In this document: positions 44,695-53,301 of the stretch, piece after piece
Numbering within the stretch: position 1 is the first letter of the stretch
How the letters are laid out: each line of letters starts with the position of its first letter
Assembly: GCF_036962685.1 (NCBI RefSeq)
Contig: NZ_JBALOP010000027.1
Span: forward strand, 1 to 64,000
Length of the DNA: 64,000 bases
Origin: Ferdinandcohnia sp036962685
Lineage (GTDB): Bacteria; Bacillota; Bacilli; Bacillales; Bacillaceae_L
Reading direction: 5' to 3'
Translations under genes and position numbers: made by a program
The notes under the pieces: model-generated
The model's database searches: none
Seen by the model: the letters and a program-made list of their open reading frames with translations, nothing else
Told to the model about the DNA's origin: nothing

Positions 44695-45564
44695 ATGAAC
44701 AGAGAGCATAAAAAGGAAAGCGTTTCACATATCATCTTTCGCATGTTTATGATTATAATTGGTGCGGCCTTTGCGGCGACTTCGATTGAACTATTCTTAA
44801 TTCCCAATAAAATTATTGACGGTGGAATCATTGGTATTTCGTTGATTGTGGATTATTTAACACCGAGCTATATCACATTTGGTTTTCTTGTTGTTTTGTT
44901 TAACCTACCGTTTATGTATTCCGGGTATAAACAAATCGGTAAAACCTTTATGTGGTCAAGCATCCTAGGGATTGTAGTATTAGCTATCATTGAAACCTTA
45001 CTTCACTATATACAGCCCTTTGATATTGAACCAATCCTCGCTGCAGTATTTGGAGGCCTTCTTCTTGGTTCAGGAGTTGGACTTGTCATACGTAATGGCG
45101 GATCAATGGACGGAACTGAAATCTTATCGATTATTTTAACCAAAAAACTGCCGTTCTCTGTTGGAGAATTTGTCATGTTTATTAATATCTTTATTTTTGC
45201 AATGGCAGGCTTTGTTTTTGGTCTTGAATCTGCGATGTATTCTGTTTTAGCCTATTACATTGCGTTTAAAACAATTGATACAGTGGTAGAAGGGCTAGAT
45301 GAAACGAAGGCTGCCATTATCGTTTCTGAGCAATTTAATGAGGTCTCAGATGCCATCCTACATCGCCTTGGTCGTGGAACAACAAAGCTAAAAGGTAGAG
45401 GCGGATATACGGACGAAGAAAAGGAAGTTGTTTATGTGGTTGTCACAAGACTTGAAGTAACGAAATTGAAAAGTATCATTCAAGAAATTGATCCAACTGC
45501 CTTCGTAACAATTATGGATACTCATGAGGTAAGAGGGGGCCGCTTTAAATCTGCTGTTCACTAA
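44695..45564 (+). CDS. yqfU: YqfU, YitT-family membrane protein
   Basis: 289 residues: five or six membrane segments forming a DUF161 (YitT) domain with GGIIGISLI and RNGGSMDGTEILSIIL, then a cytoplasmic DUF2179 domain that ends FVTIMDTHEVRGGRFK. Transport activity is suspected for the family but not proven. ATG behind GGAGTGATGAG. Ends at an unusually long nested terminator. Confidence 0.9.
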   Translation: MNREHKKESVSHIIFRMFMIIIGAAFAATSIELFLIPNKIIDGGIIGISLIVDYLTPSYITFGFLVVLFNLPFMYSGYKQIGKTFMWSSILGIVVLAIIETLLHYIQPFDIEPILAAVFGGLLLGSGVGLVIRNGGSMDGTEILSIILTKKLPFSVGEFVMFINIFIFAMAGFVFGLESAMYSVLAYYIAFKTIDTVVEGLDETKAAIIVSEQFNEVSDAILHRLGRGTTKLKGRGGYTDEEKEVVYVVVTRLEVTKLKSIIQEIDPTAFVTIMDTHEVRGGRFKSAVH

Positions 45565-45569
45565 CAAGT

Positions 45570-45637
45570 GATTAACTCTTTTTCAAAAGGTTCTGTTCTA
45601 CAAAACAGATTTTTTCAAAAAGGGTTAATCTTTTTTG
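45570..45637 (+). terminator. Nested terminator after yqfU
   Basis: An outer pair GATTAACTCTTTTTC (45570-45584) and AAAAAGGGTTAATC (45617-45630) encloses an inner hairpin TCTGTTC/AACAGA followed by six T. Another T run follows the outer arm. Two termination points appear to be stacked. Confidence 0.78.
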
Positions 45638-45650
45638 GTTATCAATTAAC

Positions 45651-45679
45651 TTTACTTTATAAAATTCATCCTGTATACT
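45651..45679 (+). promoter_or_regulatory. Promoter of zurA-zurM-zur
   Basis: TTTACT (45651-45656), 17 bp, TATACT (45674-45679). The Zur box begins about 15 bp downstream, near the expected transcription start. Confidence 0.6.
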
Positions 45680-45691
45680 TCATAAAGTATA

Positions 45692-45710
45692 AATCGTAAT
45701 GATTCTTAAT
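45692..45710 (+). promoter_or_regulatory. Zur box
   Basis: AATCGTAAT, G, ATTCTTAAT. The left half matches the Bacillus 7-1-7 Zur consensus (TCGTAAT-N-ATTACGA) exactly; the right half has mismatches. Its location just past the -10 of the zinc uptake operon supports zinc-dependent repression. Confidence 0.75.
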
Positions 45711-45746
45711 AAGACATAAGAATAAACTAATAAGTAAGGTGATAAC

Positions 45747-46520
45747 TTGACACAGTCAAATTCGGTATTGACGATAAAGGATCTTTTCTTTAGATATGAT
45801 GAACAAACCGTCTTAGAAAACATTAATTTAGTTGTCCCCCAAGGCTCCTTCTTAGCGATAGTTGGACCTAATGGGTCCGGTAAAACAACCCTGTTAAAAA
45901 GTATCCTCGGGCTTGTCAATCTTCAAAAAGGGTCGATTGAATTATTTGGAACACCCATTTCTAAATTTAAAGACTGGCCAAAAATTGGATTTGTCTCTCA
46001 AAAAGCAAATAGCTTTAACTCAGGATTTCCGGCAACCGTATTTGAAGTTGTTTCAAGTGGGTTGACAGCAAAGCTTGGTTTGTTTCATTTTTTCAAAGCA
46101 ATGCACAAGAAAAAAATAATAGAAGCTCTGCAATCGGTTGGAATGGAACAATTTTTATATCGAAACATTGGTGAGCTTTCCGGCGGACAACAGCAGCGTG
46201 TCTTTATCGCAAGGGCTCTTGTGAGTGAACCGGAGCTTCTTATACTTGATGAACCGACAGTTGGGGTTGACGCTAGGACGGTTCAAACTTTTTACCACAT
46301 GCTTGAAGATATTAATAAGAAAAAGGGAATTACATTGATTTTAGTCACCCATGATGTAGGGACGGTTTCGGAAAAGGTATCACATGTGGCATGTTTAAAT
46401 AAGCACCTTCACTTCCATGGCAGTGCTGAGGAATTTGAACATGTTCAAGACCATGATTTATCCCAATTTTATGGACATTCACTTCAAGTAATTACCCATG
46501 AACATAATCACGGAAGGTGA
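45747..46520 (+). CDS. zurA: ZurA/ZnuC-type zinc ABC transporter ATPase
   Basis: Drives high-affinity zinc import. 257 residues with Walker A VGPNGSGKTT, signature LSGGQQQR and Walker B LLILDEPTVGVD. TTG start at 45747 behind AAGGTGA. The operon has ATPase, permease and regulator but no substrate-binding lipoprotein gene, which must lie elsewhere. Confidence 0.92.
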   Translation: MTQSNSVLTIKDLFFRYDEQTVLENINLVVPQGSFLAIVGPNGSGKTTLLKSILGLVNLQKGSIELFGTPISKFKDWPKIGFVSQKANSFNSGFPATVFEVVSSGLTAKLGLFHFFKAMHKKKIIEALQSVGMEQFLYRNIGELSGGQQQRVFIARALVSEPELLILDEPTVGVDARTVQTFYHMLEDINKKKGITLILVTHDVGTVSEKVSHVACLNKHLHFHGSAEEFEHVQDHDLSQFYGHSLQVITHEHNHGR

Positions 46521-46524
46521 AACG

Positions 46525-47367
46525 ATGCTTTCAGACATATTTCAATATGAATTTCTACAAAATGCATTCCTAAGTGGTTTGCTGATTGGGTTAATTGCAC
46601 CATTGCTCGGTGTTTTTATTGTCGTAAGACGGCTGTCGCTTATTGCAGATGCCTTAAGCCATGTTACATTAGCAGGAATTGCTGCAAGTCTTTTACTTGA
46701 AAGGAAGCTAGGGCTTACTCAGCCAATTAATCCTATTTATATGGGAATGACATTTTCAGTTGTTGGTTCTCTTTTTATTGAACGTTTAAGAACGGTATAT
46801 AAGCATTATCAAGAGCTTGCAATTCCAATTATTTTGTCTGGTGGGATTGGGTTAGGTGTTATTTTTATTTCACTTGCAGACGGATTTAATACCGATTTAT
46901 TTAATTATTTATTCGGAAGCGTGAGTGCAATTAGTAAATCAGATTTATGGACGATCCTTGGGATTTCTGTGCTTGTGATTTTAATTGTCTTACTTCTATA
47001 TAAGGAATTATTTCTTTTATCATTTGATGAGGAACATGCTGCAGTTTCAGGAATTAATGCAAAAACCATCCACTTTATCTTTATTGTGACAGTGGCATTA
47101 GTTATTGCTGCTTCAATGAGAATTGTTGGGATTTTATTAGTATCGTCCTTAATGACATTACCAGTTGCGGCAGCGATTCGGATTGCAAGAGGCTTTAAAC
47201 AAACGATTATTCTTTCAATCGTATTTGGTGAATTAGCTGTTGTTTTTGGATTAGTGCTATCCTATTATCTTGATTTAGCTCCAGGAGGAACAATCGTTGT
47301 CCTTGCAATCATGATACTTTTAGGTGCAATTAGCTGGAAAAAATGGTGGAAAGGAAGAGTAGCATGA
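46525..47367 (+). CDS. zurM: ZurM/ZnuB-type zinc ABC permease
   Basis: 280-residue ABC-3 family permease with about eight membrane segments; typical stretches are RRLSLIADALSHVTLAGIA and MRIVGILLVSSLMTLP. ATG 46525 follows GGAAGGTGA; the frame opens at 46498 inside zurA and is rejected. It overlaps zur by 4 nt. Confidence 0.92.
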   Translation: MLSDIFQYEFLQNAFLSGLLIGLIAPLLGVFIVVRRLSLIADALSHVTLAGIAASLLLERKLGLTQPINPIYMGMTFSVVGSLFIERLRTVYKHYQELAIPIILSGGIGLGVIFISLADGFNTDLFNYLFGSVSAISKSDLWTILGISVLVILIVLLLYKELFLLSFDEEHAAVSGINAKTIHFIFIVTVALVIAASMRIVGILLVSSLMTLPVAAAIRIARGFKQTIILSIVFGELAVVFGLVLSYYLDLAPGGTIVVLAIMILLGAISWKKWWKGRVA

Positions 47368-47777
47368 ATGTATCTGAAGCGATGCAACTAATGAAGGAAA
47401 AAGGGTTTAAACATACTGGAAAAAGACAAGAAATGCTTGAATTATTTTCTGTATCAGATAAATATTTAACTGCAAAGGATGTTTTGGATGGCTTAAAGGA
47501 AAACTATCCTGGACTAAGCTTTGACACGATTTACCGAAACCTTTCTTTATTTGCGGATCTCGGCGTTTTGGAAATGACGGAGCTTTCAGGAGAAAAACAT
47601 TTCCGCTTTTCCTGTGGTGGGAGCCACCATCACCATCACTTTATTTGTCTAGACTGTGGAAAAACCAAAGAGATTGAATCCTGCCCTATGGATAAAATCA
47701 TCGATAATTTATCCGGATATGATGTAACCGGACATAAATTTGAAATATATGGTTCGTGTCCAGAATGTCAAGCTTAA
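47364..47777 (+). CDS. zur: Zur, zinc-responsive Fur-family repressor
   Basis: Represses zinc uptake genes when zinc is plentiful. 137 residues: winged helix (SFDTIYRNLSLFADLGVLE), a natural His-rich metal site (GGSHHHHHFIC), and two structural-zinc CxxC pairs (CLDCGK and CPECQ). ATG 47364 overlaps the zurM stop (ATGA). Close B. subtilis Zur/YqfV orthologue. The box upstream of zurA shows autoregulation. Confidence 0.95.
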   Translation: MNVSEAMQLMKEKGFKHTGKRQEMLELFSVSDKYLTAKDVLDGLKENYPGLSFDTIYRNLSLFADLGVLEMTELSGEKHFRFSCGGSHHHHHFICLDCGKTKEIESCPMDKIIDNLSGYDVTGHKFEIYGSCPECQA

Positions 47778-47796
47778 TACCAAGTTTCCTACGGTA

Positions 47797-47890
47797 AAGT
47801 GCAATTATCCAGTTTAAAGCGCAATTTCGATAACTAACGCGCATTTCTAGTTAGCTAACGCGCAATTCTGAAAAATAAAGCGCAATTATA
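47797..47890. repeat. Five short repeats with 20-21 bp period
   Basis: The word GCAATT (or GCATTT), usually as AA(C/A)GCGCAATT, starts at 47801, 47821, 47841, 47862 and 47882. The spacing is 20, 20, 21 and 20 bp, close to two turns of DNA. The bases between are AT-rich and not conserved. It fills the zur-yqfX spacer. Confidence 0.75.
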
Positions 47891-47973
47891 GTAAATGATT
47901 AACAATTATATTTCTCTCTTCCTTAACTCATACTATTAATGCTCCTTACCCATAAGGAAAGCGAGGGATAAGC

Positions 47974-48366
47974 ATGGCAGAACAAGATAATAACGTAAAA
48001 AATTCAATGGACAATAATGATTTTGATTATTACGTTGATCCAAACTTAGGTGCAAATGCTGACTCAAGCTATAATGAGGAAACGGCAGCAGAGGTTGCCG
48101 CCCCAATCAATTATGGAACCACTAGACGTGAGGCGAACTATGAAGGGGATAATACGCAAGATAGAGCAGGTGGTGCAGGTTTAGGCTGGCTAGCTCTTGC
48201 TTTATCAATTATTTCCTTATTTGTAATGCCTGTATTATTAGGAGCAGCAGGTATTATCATTGGATTCATTGCACGCCGACGTGGAGCAACTGGTTTAGGA
48301 GCATGGGCAATCGGGATCGGTGCTGTATCGATTATCGTAGGCATCTTCATCCTCCCATTCTTTTAA
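47974..48366 (+). CDS. yqfX: YqfX-like membrane protein
   Basis: 130 residues: an acidic, Asn-rich N-terminal half (about residues 1-65) followed by two membrane segments (about 70-100 and 107-130) with a short RRRG turn, resembling DUF4190 proteins. The position between zur and ispG is that of B. subtilis yqfX. ATG behind GAGGGATAAGC. Function unknown. Confidence 0.82.
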   Translation: MAEQDNNVKNSMDNNDFDYYVDPNLGANADSSYNEETAAEVAAPINYGTTRREANYEGDNTQDRAGGAGLGWLALALSIISLFVMPVLLGAAGIIIGFIARRRGATGLGAWAIGIGAVSIIVGIFILPFF

Positions 48367-48378
48367 CGATTAAAATAA

Positions 48379-48417
48379 AATAAGCCCGACACAATCGTGT
48401 GCCGGGCTTATTTTTAT
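48379..48417. terminator. Bidirectional terminator between yqfX and ispG
   Basis: TAAGCCCGACAC and GTGTGCCGGGCTTA with an AATC-like loop; T runs on both strands. Confidence 0.88.
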
Positions 48418-48430
48418 TATTACTTTTTGG

Positions 48431-48506
48431 TGTCTAGTTTTTAGCGCCTAGCCCCTCGATGTCACAAACCTATCTGTCAGGGCTGAGCAAGGCGCTTGCA
48501 CTTTTC
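48431..48506 (-). repeat. Repeat family B, short copy B4
   Basis: TGTCTAG at one end, then AGCGCCTAGCCCCTCGA as in B1, and GGCGCTTGCACTTTTC at the other end. The middle is shortened to about 40 bp. It abuts the ispG stop codon, so its end is part of the ispG 3' region. Confidence 0.7.
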
Positions 48507-49603
48507 TATTTTTCAGCAGCTTGTTTTGCGTAATATTCTTCAGCTAGCTTGTCGATTTCTTTTTTCAATTCTTCCACCATAGTAGCCTCAGGTACTTTAC
48601 GAACGGTTTTCCCGTGACGGAAAAGTAATCCTTCCCCTCTCGCTCCTGCAATACCAATATCGGCCTCTTTTGCCTCTCCAGGACCATTAACCGCACAGCC
48701 TAATACTGAAACCTTAATTGGTGCTTTAATCGTTGAAATATATTCTTCTACCTCATTTGCGATTTTAATGAGGTCGATTTCAATACGTCCACATGTTGGG
48801 CATGAAACTAATGTTGCTGCATTAGATATTAAACCAAATGATTTTAATAATTCTCGAGCAACCTTAACTTCTTCAACAGGATCTGCACTTAGTGAAATAC
48901 GTAATGTATTTCCAATTCCCTTACTTAAAATAGCACCTAAACCAGCTGCACTTTTAACTGTTCCAGTAAAAAGTGTACCAGATTCAGTAATACCTAAGTG
49001 TAATGGGTAATCGAATGCCTTTGCCGCTTTTTCATACGCTTCAATGGCAAGCGATACAGTAGATGCTTTCATTGACACGATTATGTCATGGAAATCGAGG
49101 TCCTCTAAAATTTTGATATGGTGTAATGCACTTTCAACCATACCGTCAGCAGTAGGATAGCCATATTTATCAAGGATGCGCTTCTCTAATGATCCCGCAT
49201 TTACCCCAATACGAATTGGAATCCCTTTTTCCTTCGCTGCTTTAACAACGGCCTCAACCTTTTCTTTACGACCGATATTACCAGGGTTAATCCGAATTTT
49301 GTCGGCCCCTCCCTCAATCGCTTTTAAGGCTAATTTATAATCGAAATGTATATCAACTACAAGAGGAATTGAAATTCTTTTTTTGATTTCTGAAATCGCA
49401 TTTGCTGCGCGCTCATCAGGACATGCTACACGAACAATTTGACATCCTGCTTCTTCAAGGCGTTTTATTTCTGCAACAGTTGCATCAACATCATGTGTCT
49501 TAGTAGTGGTCATACTTTGAATAATGACTTCATTATTACCACCAATCGTTAAATTACCAACCTTTACAGGACGTGTTTTTGTACGATGGATGATCTCACT
49601 CAC
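48506..49603 (-). CDS. ispG: IspG, HMBPP synthase (GcpE)
   Basis: Penultimate enzyme of the MEP pathway, making HMBPP from MEcPP. The 365-residue protein has the TIM-barrel N-terminus (NEVIIQSMTTTKTHDV) and the C-terminal Fe-S half with SCPTCGRIEIDL and SVLGCAVNGPGEA. The electron donor is not encoded nearby. Its start is preceded by AAAGGAGCG on the minus strand, immediately downstream of repeat A3. Confidence 0.95.
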   Translation of the reverse strand: MSEIIHRTKTRPVKVGNLTIGGNNEVIIQSMTTTKTHDVDATVAEIKRLEEAGCQIVRVACPDERAANAISEIKKRISIPLVVDIHFDYKLALKAIEGGADKIRINPGNIGRKEKVEAVVKAAKEKGIPIRIGVNAGSLEKRILDKYGYPTADGMVESALHHIKILEDLDFHDIIVSMKASTVSLAIEAYEKAAKAFDYPLHLGITESGTLFTGTVKSAAGLGAILSKGIGNTLRISLSADPVEEVKVARELLKSFGLISNAATLVSCPTCGRIEIDLIKIANEVEEYISTIKAPIKVSVLGCAVNGPGEAKEADIGIAGARGEGLLFRHGKTVRKVPEATMVEELKKEIDKLAEEYYAKQAAEK

Positions 49604-49620
49604 GAATATCGCTCCTTTTA

Positions 49621-49808
49621 AATCAAATACGCCTTGGCGTATTTGCGCCCAGATTTTTTAGGCCCACACGATGTGGGTCACAAAGACGTTGCCACAGGAT
49701 GTGGCGTTCTTAGTCTTTGATCTTATGCTCGAAAAGTTTCCTTTAAAAATCTGAGGCATCCGCCGGAGGCTTACTTTATTCTGCAAGTCTTTGAAGAATA
49801 AAGTTAAA
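49621..49808 (-). repeat. Dispersed repeat family A, copy A3
   Basis: Full-length inverse copy. The reverse complement matches A1 nearly throughout: CCTCCGGCGGATGCC, CAGATTTTTAAAGGAA, GATCAAAGACTAAG, TGTGGCAACGTCTTTGTGA, CCCACATCGTGTGGG, and AATACGCCAAGGCGTATT, which is here a perfect palindrome. It lies 5' of ispG and would be part of its leader if transcription starts upstream. Confidence 0.85.
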
Positions 49809-49921
49809 ACCTATTTAATCACTTATTTAAGAGTAATCCTTTATTAGAAAAATATCTAGTCTAAAGAATCATTTACTTGCCTATTTTACAGTTGAATCGA
49901 AAAAATGACAAGAAAAGTCCC

Positions 49922-50248
49922 TTACTCGTTTTTATATAATGGAAACTTATAGCTTTTTCCAATTTGGAGAAGCTCAGCCTTACTGTCAGGATTAAGTTCT
50001 TCAAAGTCTTTAATGACAGATTCAATGGAAGAAATCTGCTTCCCTTCATTCACATTTTCAACAATGGATAATAAAGTGTCACCAGCCTTTACTTTAATTT
50101 CCTGATATGGATTGCTTGGTGTTTGGGCAACGACCTCTGTAGCTTCTATTGTTTCATTTTTTTCAACTGATAGAGTTCCAACTCTCACATCGTAATAAAT
50201 AATATATAAAATAAATGCAATTGCTAGGAATGCAAAAAAACGCTTCAT
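49922..50248 (-). CDS. yqfZ: YqfZ-like LysM protein
   Basis: 108 residues. An N-terminal membrane anchor or signal (about residues 3-20) precedes a LysM-like domain starting KVKAGDTLLSIVE and ending LLQIGKSYKFPLY, so it probably binds peptidoglycan on the outer side. The position beside ispG matches B. subtilis yqfZ, a sporulation gene. ATG on the minus strand follows GGAGG. Confidence 0.85.
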   Translation of the reverse strand: MKRFFAFLAIAFILYIIYYDVRVGTLSVEKNETIEATEVVAQTPSNPYQEIKVKAGDTLLSIVENVNEGKQISSIESVIKDFEELNPDSKAELLQIGKSYKFPLYKNE

Positions 50249-50279
50249 AATTAAAACCTCCGCTAGGACTATTTAATAC

Positions 50280-50307
50280 AGAATATGCTTGACTTACCTT
50301 TATATGC
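50280..50307 (-). promoter_or_regulatory. Possible sigma-E promoter of yqfZ
   Basis: On the minus strand GCATATA, 13 bp, CATATTCT resembles the sigma-E -35 and -10 elements, though both have mismatches. A weak call, supported by the sporulation context of the gene. Confidence 0.3.
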
Positions 50308-50377
50308 CTACAAATAATAGAAAAAGGATAAAATTTAATAGGAAAGCTAGATTTACATTCTAGGAGGTTTTAATTAC

Positions 50378-50860
50378 ATGGGATTTCTTATGTGGACGAT
50401 CATTATTTTATTGTTTCTAATTGCCTTTATTGGACTTGTCTATCCAATTATTCCGAGTGTGCTCTTTATCGCCGGTGGTTTTCTAATTTATGGATTCTTT
50501 CAAGGCTTTGAATCGTTAACGATATGGTTCTGGATAATCGAAGGTTTGTTTCTCTTTCTATTATTAGGCGCAGATTACGCAACTAATTTACTAGGAGTAA
50601 AAAAGTATGGTGGAAGCAAGGCAGCTGTTTGGGGAAGTACAATCGGACTTCTTGTAGGTCCCTTTGTGATTCCGATAGTGGGCATTATTATCGGTCCATT
50701 CCTTGGAGCATTTCTAGCTGAATTACTCGTGCATAAAAAGGATCTAAAGGATGCTTTTAAAAGTGGTATCGGTTCCCTCATTGGTTTTCTTAGTGGTGTT
50801 CTTGCAAAAGGGATCATTCAAGCCATCATGATTATCTATTTTTTATTTGTCGTGTTATGA
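50378..50860 (+). CDS. yqgC: DUF456 membrane protein (YqgC)
   Basis: 160 residues, nearly all hydrophobic, with about four to five membrane segments and glycine-rich helices (GSTIGLLVGPFVIPIVG, GIIIGPFLGAFLAELL) typical of DUF456. Function unknown. ATG 50378 behind TAGGAGG; ATG 50390 is less well placed. It lies before sodA as in B. subtilis. Confidence 0.88.
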   Translation: MGFLMWTIIILLFLIAFIGLVYPIIPSVLFIAGGFLIYGFFQGFESLTIWFWIIEGLFLFLLLGADYATNLLGVKKYGGSKAAVWGSTIGLLVGPFVIPIVGIIIGPFLGAFLAELLVHKKDLKDAFKSGIGSLIGFLSGVLAKGIIQAIMIIYFLFVVL

Positions 50861-50928
50861 GAATAAAAGACATTCTCCAGTGGAACGTTAAATCTGGTGT
50901 TGTATGATTAATTAACAAAGCTTTTTAT

Positions 50929-50957
50929 TTGAAAGATTATACTTATTTTGGTAATCT
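50929..50957 (+). promoter_or_regulatory. Promoter of sodA
   Basis: TTGAAA (50929-50934), 17 bp, TAATCT (50952-50957), giving a leader of about 70 nt. Confidence 0.6.
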
Positions 50958-51035
50958 AACAAGTGAGGGCTACTGAAGACGTATTCGTTTTCAAAAGGTT
51001 CAACATTACATATATTTTTAAGGAGGAATAAAACA

Positions 51036-51644
51036 ATGGCATACGAATTACCACAATTACCTTATGCTTATGATGCATTAGAACCACACATTGACAAAGA
51101 AACAATGAACATTCACCACACTAAGCACCACAACACATACGTTACTAACGTAAACAATGCAATTGCTGGCAAAGCTGATTTAGAAAGTAAATCAGTAGAA
51201 GAGTTAGTTTCAAATCTTGACGCTGTTCCAGAAGATATTCGTACAGCAGTAAGAAACAATGGTGGTGGACATGCGAACCACAGCTTATTCTGGACAATCC
51301 TTTCTCCAAACGGAGGCGGTGCACCAACTGGCGAATTAGCTGACGCAATTAACAGCAAATTTGGAAGCTTTGAAGCATTCAAAGATGAGTTCACAAAAGC
51401 AGCTACAACTCGTTTCGGTTCTGGTTGGGCTTGGTTAGTTGTAAACAATGGTGAGCTTGAAGTAACAAGCACTCCAAACCAAGACTCTCCATTAATGGAA
51501 GGTAAAACTCCAGTTCTAGGTCTTGATGTTTGGGAGCATGCTTACTATCTAAACTACCAAAACCGTCGACCTGATTACATTTCTGCATTCTTTAATGTAG
51601 TTAATTGGGAAGAAGTAGCAAACCGTTACAACGCAGCAAAATAA
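51036..51644 (+). CDS. sodA: Manganese superoxide dismutase
   Basis: Converts superoxide to oxygen and peroxide. The 202-residue protein has the metal ligands in HHTKHHNTYV, HANHSLFW and DVWEHAYY. The GGxxxx region and NGGG..FWTIL pattern fit Mn rather than Fe enzymes. ATG behind AAGGAGG. Monocistronic. Confidence 0.97.
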   Translation: MAYELPQLPYAYDALEPHIDKETMNIHHTKHHNTYVTNVNNAIAGKADLESKSVEELVSNLDAVPEDIRTAVRNNGGGHANHSLFWTILSPNGGGAPTGELADAINSKFGSFEAFKDEFTKAATTRFGSGWAWLVVNNGELEVTSTPNQDSPLMEGKTPVLGLDVWEHAYYLNYQNRRPDYISAFFNVVNWEEVANRYNAAK

Positions 51645-51652
51645 TGAAGATT

Positions 51653-51687
51653 AAAGCCAGTGGGCTTTGTCCACTGGCTTTTTTTCG
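51653..51687 (+). terminator. Terminator after sodA
   Basis: AAAGCCAGTGGG and CCACTGGCTTT around CTTTGT, followed by T run. Repeat B5 starts directly after it. Confidence 0.92.
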
Positions 51688-51807
51688 TGTCTAGCTTCAG
51701 CGCCCGGCCCCTCTCTGGTCTAGCCAAGCAGTCAAGAAGGATAAAAGGCATCCTTCTCGCCTGCTTTTCTTATGCTTGTCGGGGCTGGCAAGTCGCTGAA
51801 GTTTTTC
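51687..51807 (-). repeat. Repeat family B, copy B5
   Basis: GTGTCTAGCTTCAGCGCC at one end and CGCTGAAGTTTTTC at the other, so the two ends are complementary. Inside are GAAGGATAAAAGGC-CCTTC hairpin arms and CTTATGCTTGTCGGGGC, matching the reverse complement of B2. Confidence 0.7.
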
Positions 51808-51869
51808 TTTGTATATCTCCTTTTTTTTATCACACAATAATGAGTGTAGATTGAAAAGGGGAGTCAGCA

Positions 51870-53156
51870 ATGTTTCGTTTTAATAAGGTACTCGGTGATG
51901 TACCCGTACACAGGGATTTAATTTTGTTACTTGTCATTGGTGGATTATATGCACTAAGTATCGCTTTATCAAACACGTTTGTAAACGTCTATTTATGGAA
52001 GCAGTCAGGTGATTTTAAAGATTTGGGTTTATATAATTTAGCAGTCGTTGTTTTACAACCATTAACCTTTATCCTTGCTGGGAGATGGGCTAAAAAAATT
52101 GATAGAGTGATCGTACTAAGGCTTGGAGTTTCATTCTTAGCCATTTTTTATATCACCGTTCTATGGATTGGAGAAAACGCCTCGCACTATCTATTACTTT
52201 TAGGAGCTCTACTTGGGATTGGCTATGGTTTTTATTGGCTGGCCTTTAATGTCTTAACCTTTGAAATAACAGAGCCTGAAACGCGTGACTTTTTTAACGG
52301 ATTTTTAGGATTGCTGGGCTCGTTTGCTGGGATGATTGGTCCAATTGCAGCGGGTATCATCATATCTTCCATGGAGAGTTTTACAGGCTATACCGTCATT
52401 TTCGGAATTTCTTTAGGGTTATTTACCGGTGCAGTTGTGCTTAGCTTTTTCTTAAAAAGGCGAAGTGCGGAAGGGGATTTTGTTTTTAGACGAATACTTA
52501 AAGAGCGAAAAAAGAATTCAAATTGGAAAAATATCTTACATGCTCACTTTTTTCAAGGAATTCGTGAAGGTACATTTGTGTTTGTTATCTCAGTTTTTGT
52601 ATTCGTTGCAACTGGAAGTGAGCTGGCCTTAGGAAAATTTGGTTTAATTAATTCAGCCGTATCCTTTTTGTTTTATTTTCTAGCGACGAGGTTAATCAAA
52701 AAGAAAATGCGCAAAAAAGCAATTCTTTTTGGAGGCTTAATGGTGTATCTTGCTATATTTGCGATTCTTTTTGATGTAACCTACACAAGGCTGATTATAT
52801 ATGGTGTCATTATCGGAGCAGCTTACCCGATTTTGCTGGTTCCATATAATTCCTTAACCTATGATGTTATTGGTAAGGGATGGAACGCAAAAGAAATGAG
52901 AATCGAATATGTGGTCGTTAGGGAAATCTTTTTAAATATCGGAAGGATTGTCTCAATCATATTGTTTCTATTTGCTGTCACATTTTTCGATGAAAAACAT
53001 AGCATTCCCATTCTCTTAGCCGTTATCGGGGCTGGACATTTACTTTTATATTTTCCAATCAGGCGAATCCAAACACCCGATGCAGCTGGTGCCGTTCAAT
53101 CAAAATCTGCTGCAAATCGGAAACTAATTGAAGGTGAAGGTGGCTCTACGGCGTAA
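51870..53156 (+). CDS. yqgE: YqgE, MFS transporter
   Basis: 428 residues with about 12 membrane segments, major facilitator superfamily fold; GRWAKKIDR after helix 2-3 is the family loop. The substrate cannot be told. It is upstream of pbpA as in B. subtilis, but a terminator separates them. ATG behind AAAGGGGAG. Confidence 0.88.
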   Translation: MFRFNKVLGDVPVHRDLILLLVIGGLYALSIALSNTFVNVYLWKQSGDFKDLGLYNLAVVVLQPLTFILAGRWAKKIDRVIVLRLGVSFLAIFYITVLWIGENASHYLLLLGALLGIGYGFYWLAFNVLTFEITEPETRDFFNGFLGLLGSFAGMIGPIAAGIIISSMESFTGYTVIFGISLGLFTGAVVLSFFLKRRSAEGDFVFRRILKERKKNSNWKNILHAHFFQGIREGTFVFVISVFVFVATGSELALGKFGLINSAVSFLFYFLATRLIKKKMRKKAILFGGLMVYLAIFAILFDVTYTRLIIYGVIIGAAYPILLVPYNSLTYDVIGKGWNAKEMRIEYVVVREIFLNIGRIVSIILFLFAVTFFDEKHSIPILLAVIGAGHLLLYFPIRRIQTPDAAGAVQSKSAANRKLIEGEGGSTA

Positions 53157-53211
53157 AACCAGTTTTTTATCATGGAAAAAAGTTTAAGTTTCTTATACAA
53201 TAGAAGACAAA

Positions 53212-53240
53212 GGCACCTAGCCTGGCTGGGTGTCTTTTTT
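53212..53240 (+). terminator. Terminator after yqgE
   Basis: GGCACCTAGCC and GGCTGGGTGTC (with G-U pairs) followed by six T. Confidence 0.85.
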
Positions 53241-53301
53241 CTTTCATAAGAATTCTGCACAATGATAAAATTACTAATAGGCCAAAATATAAAGGTAGTT
53301 G

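Noticed and set aside
47623..47640. Run of five histidines in Zur resembling an affinity tag
   Set aside because: It lies inside the normal metal site of Fur/Zur proteins and is flanked by conserved residues, so it is natural.
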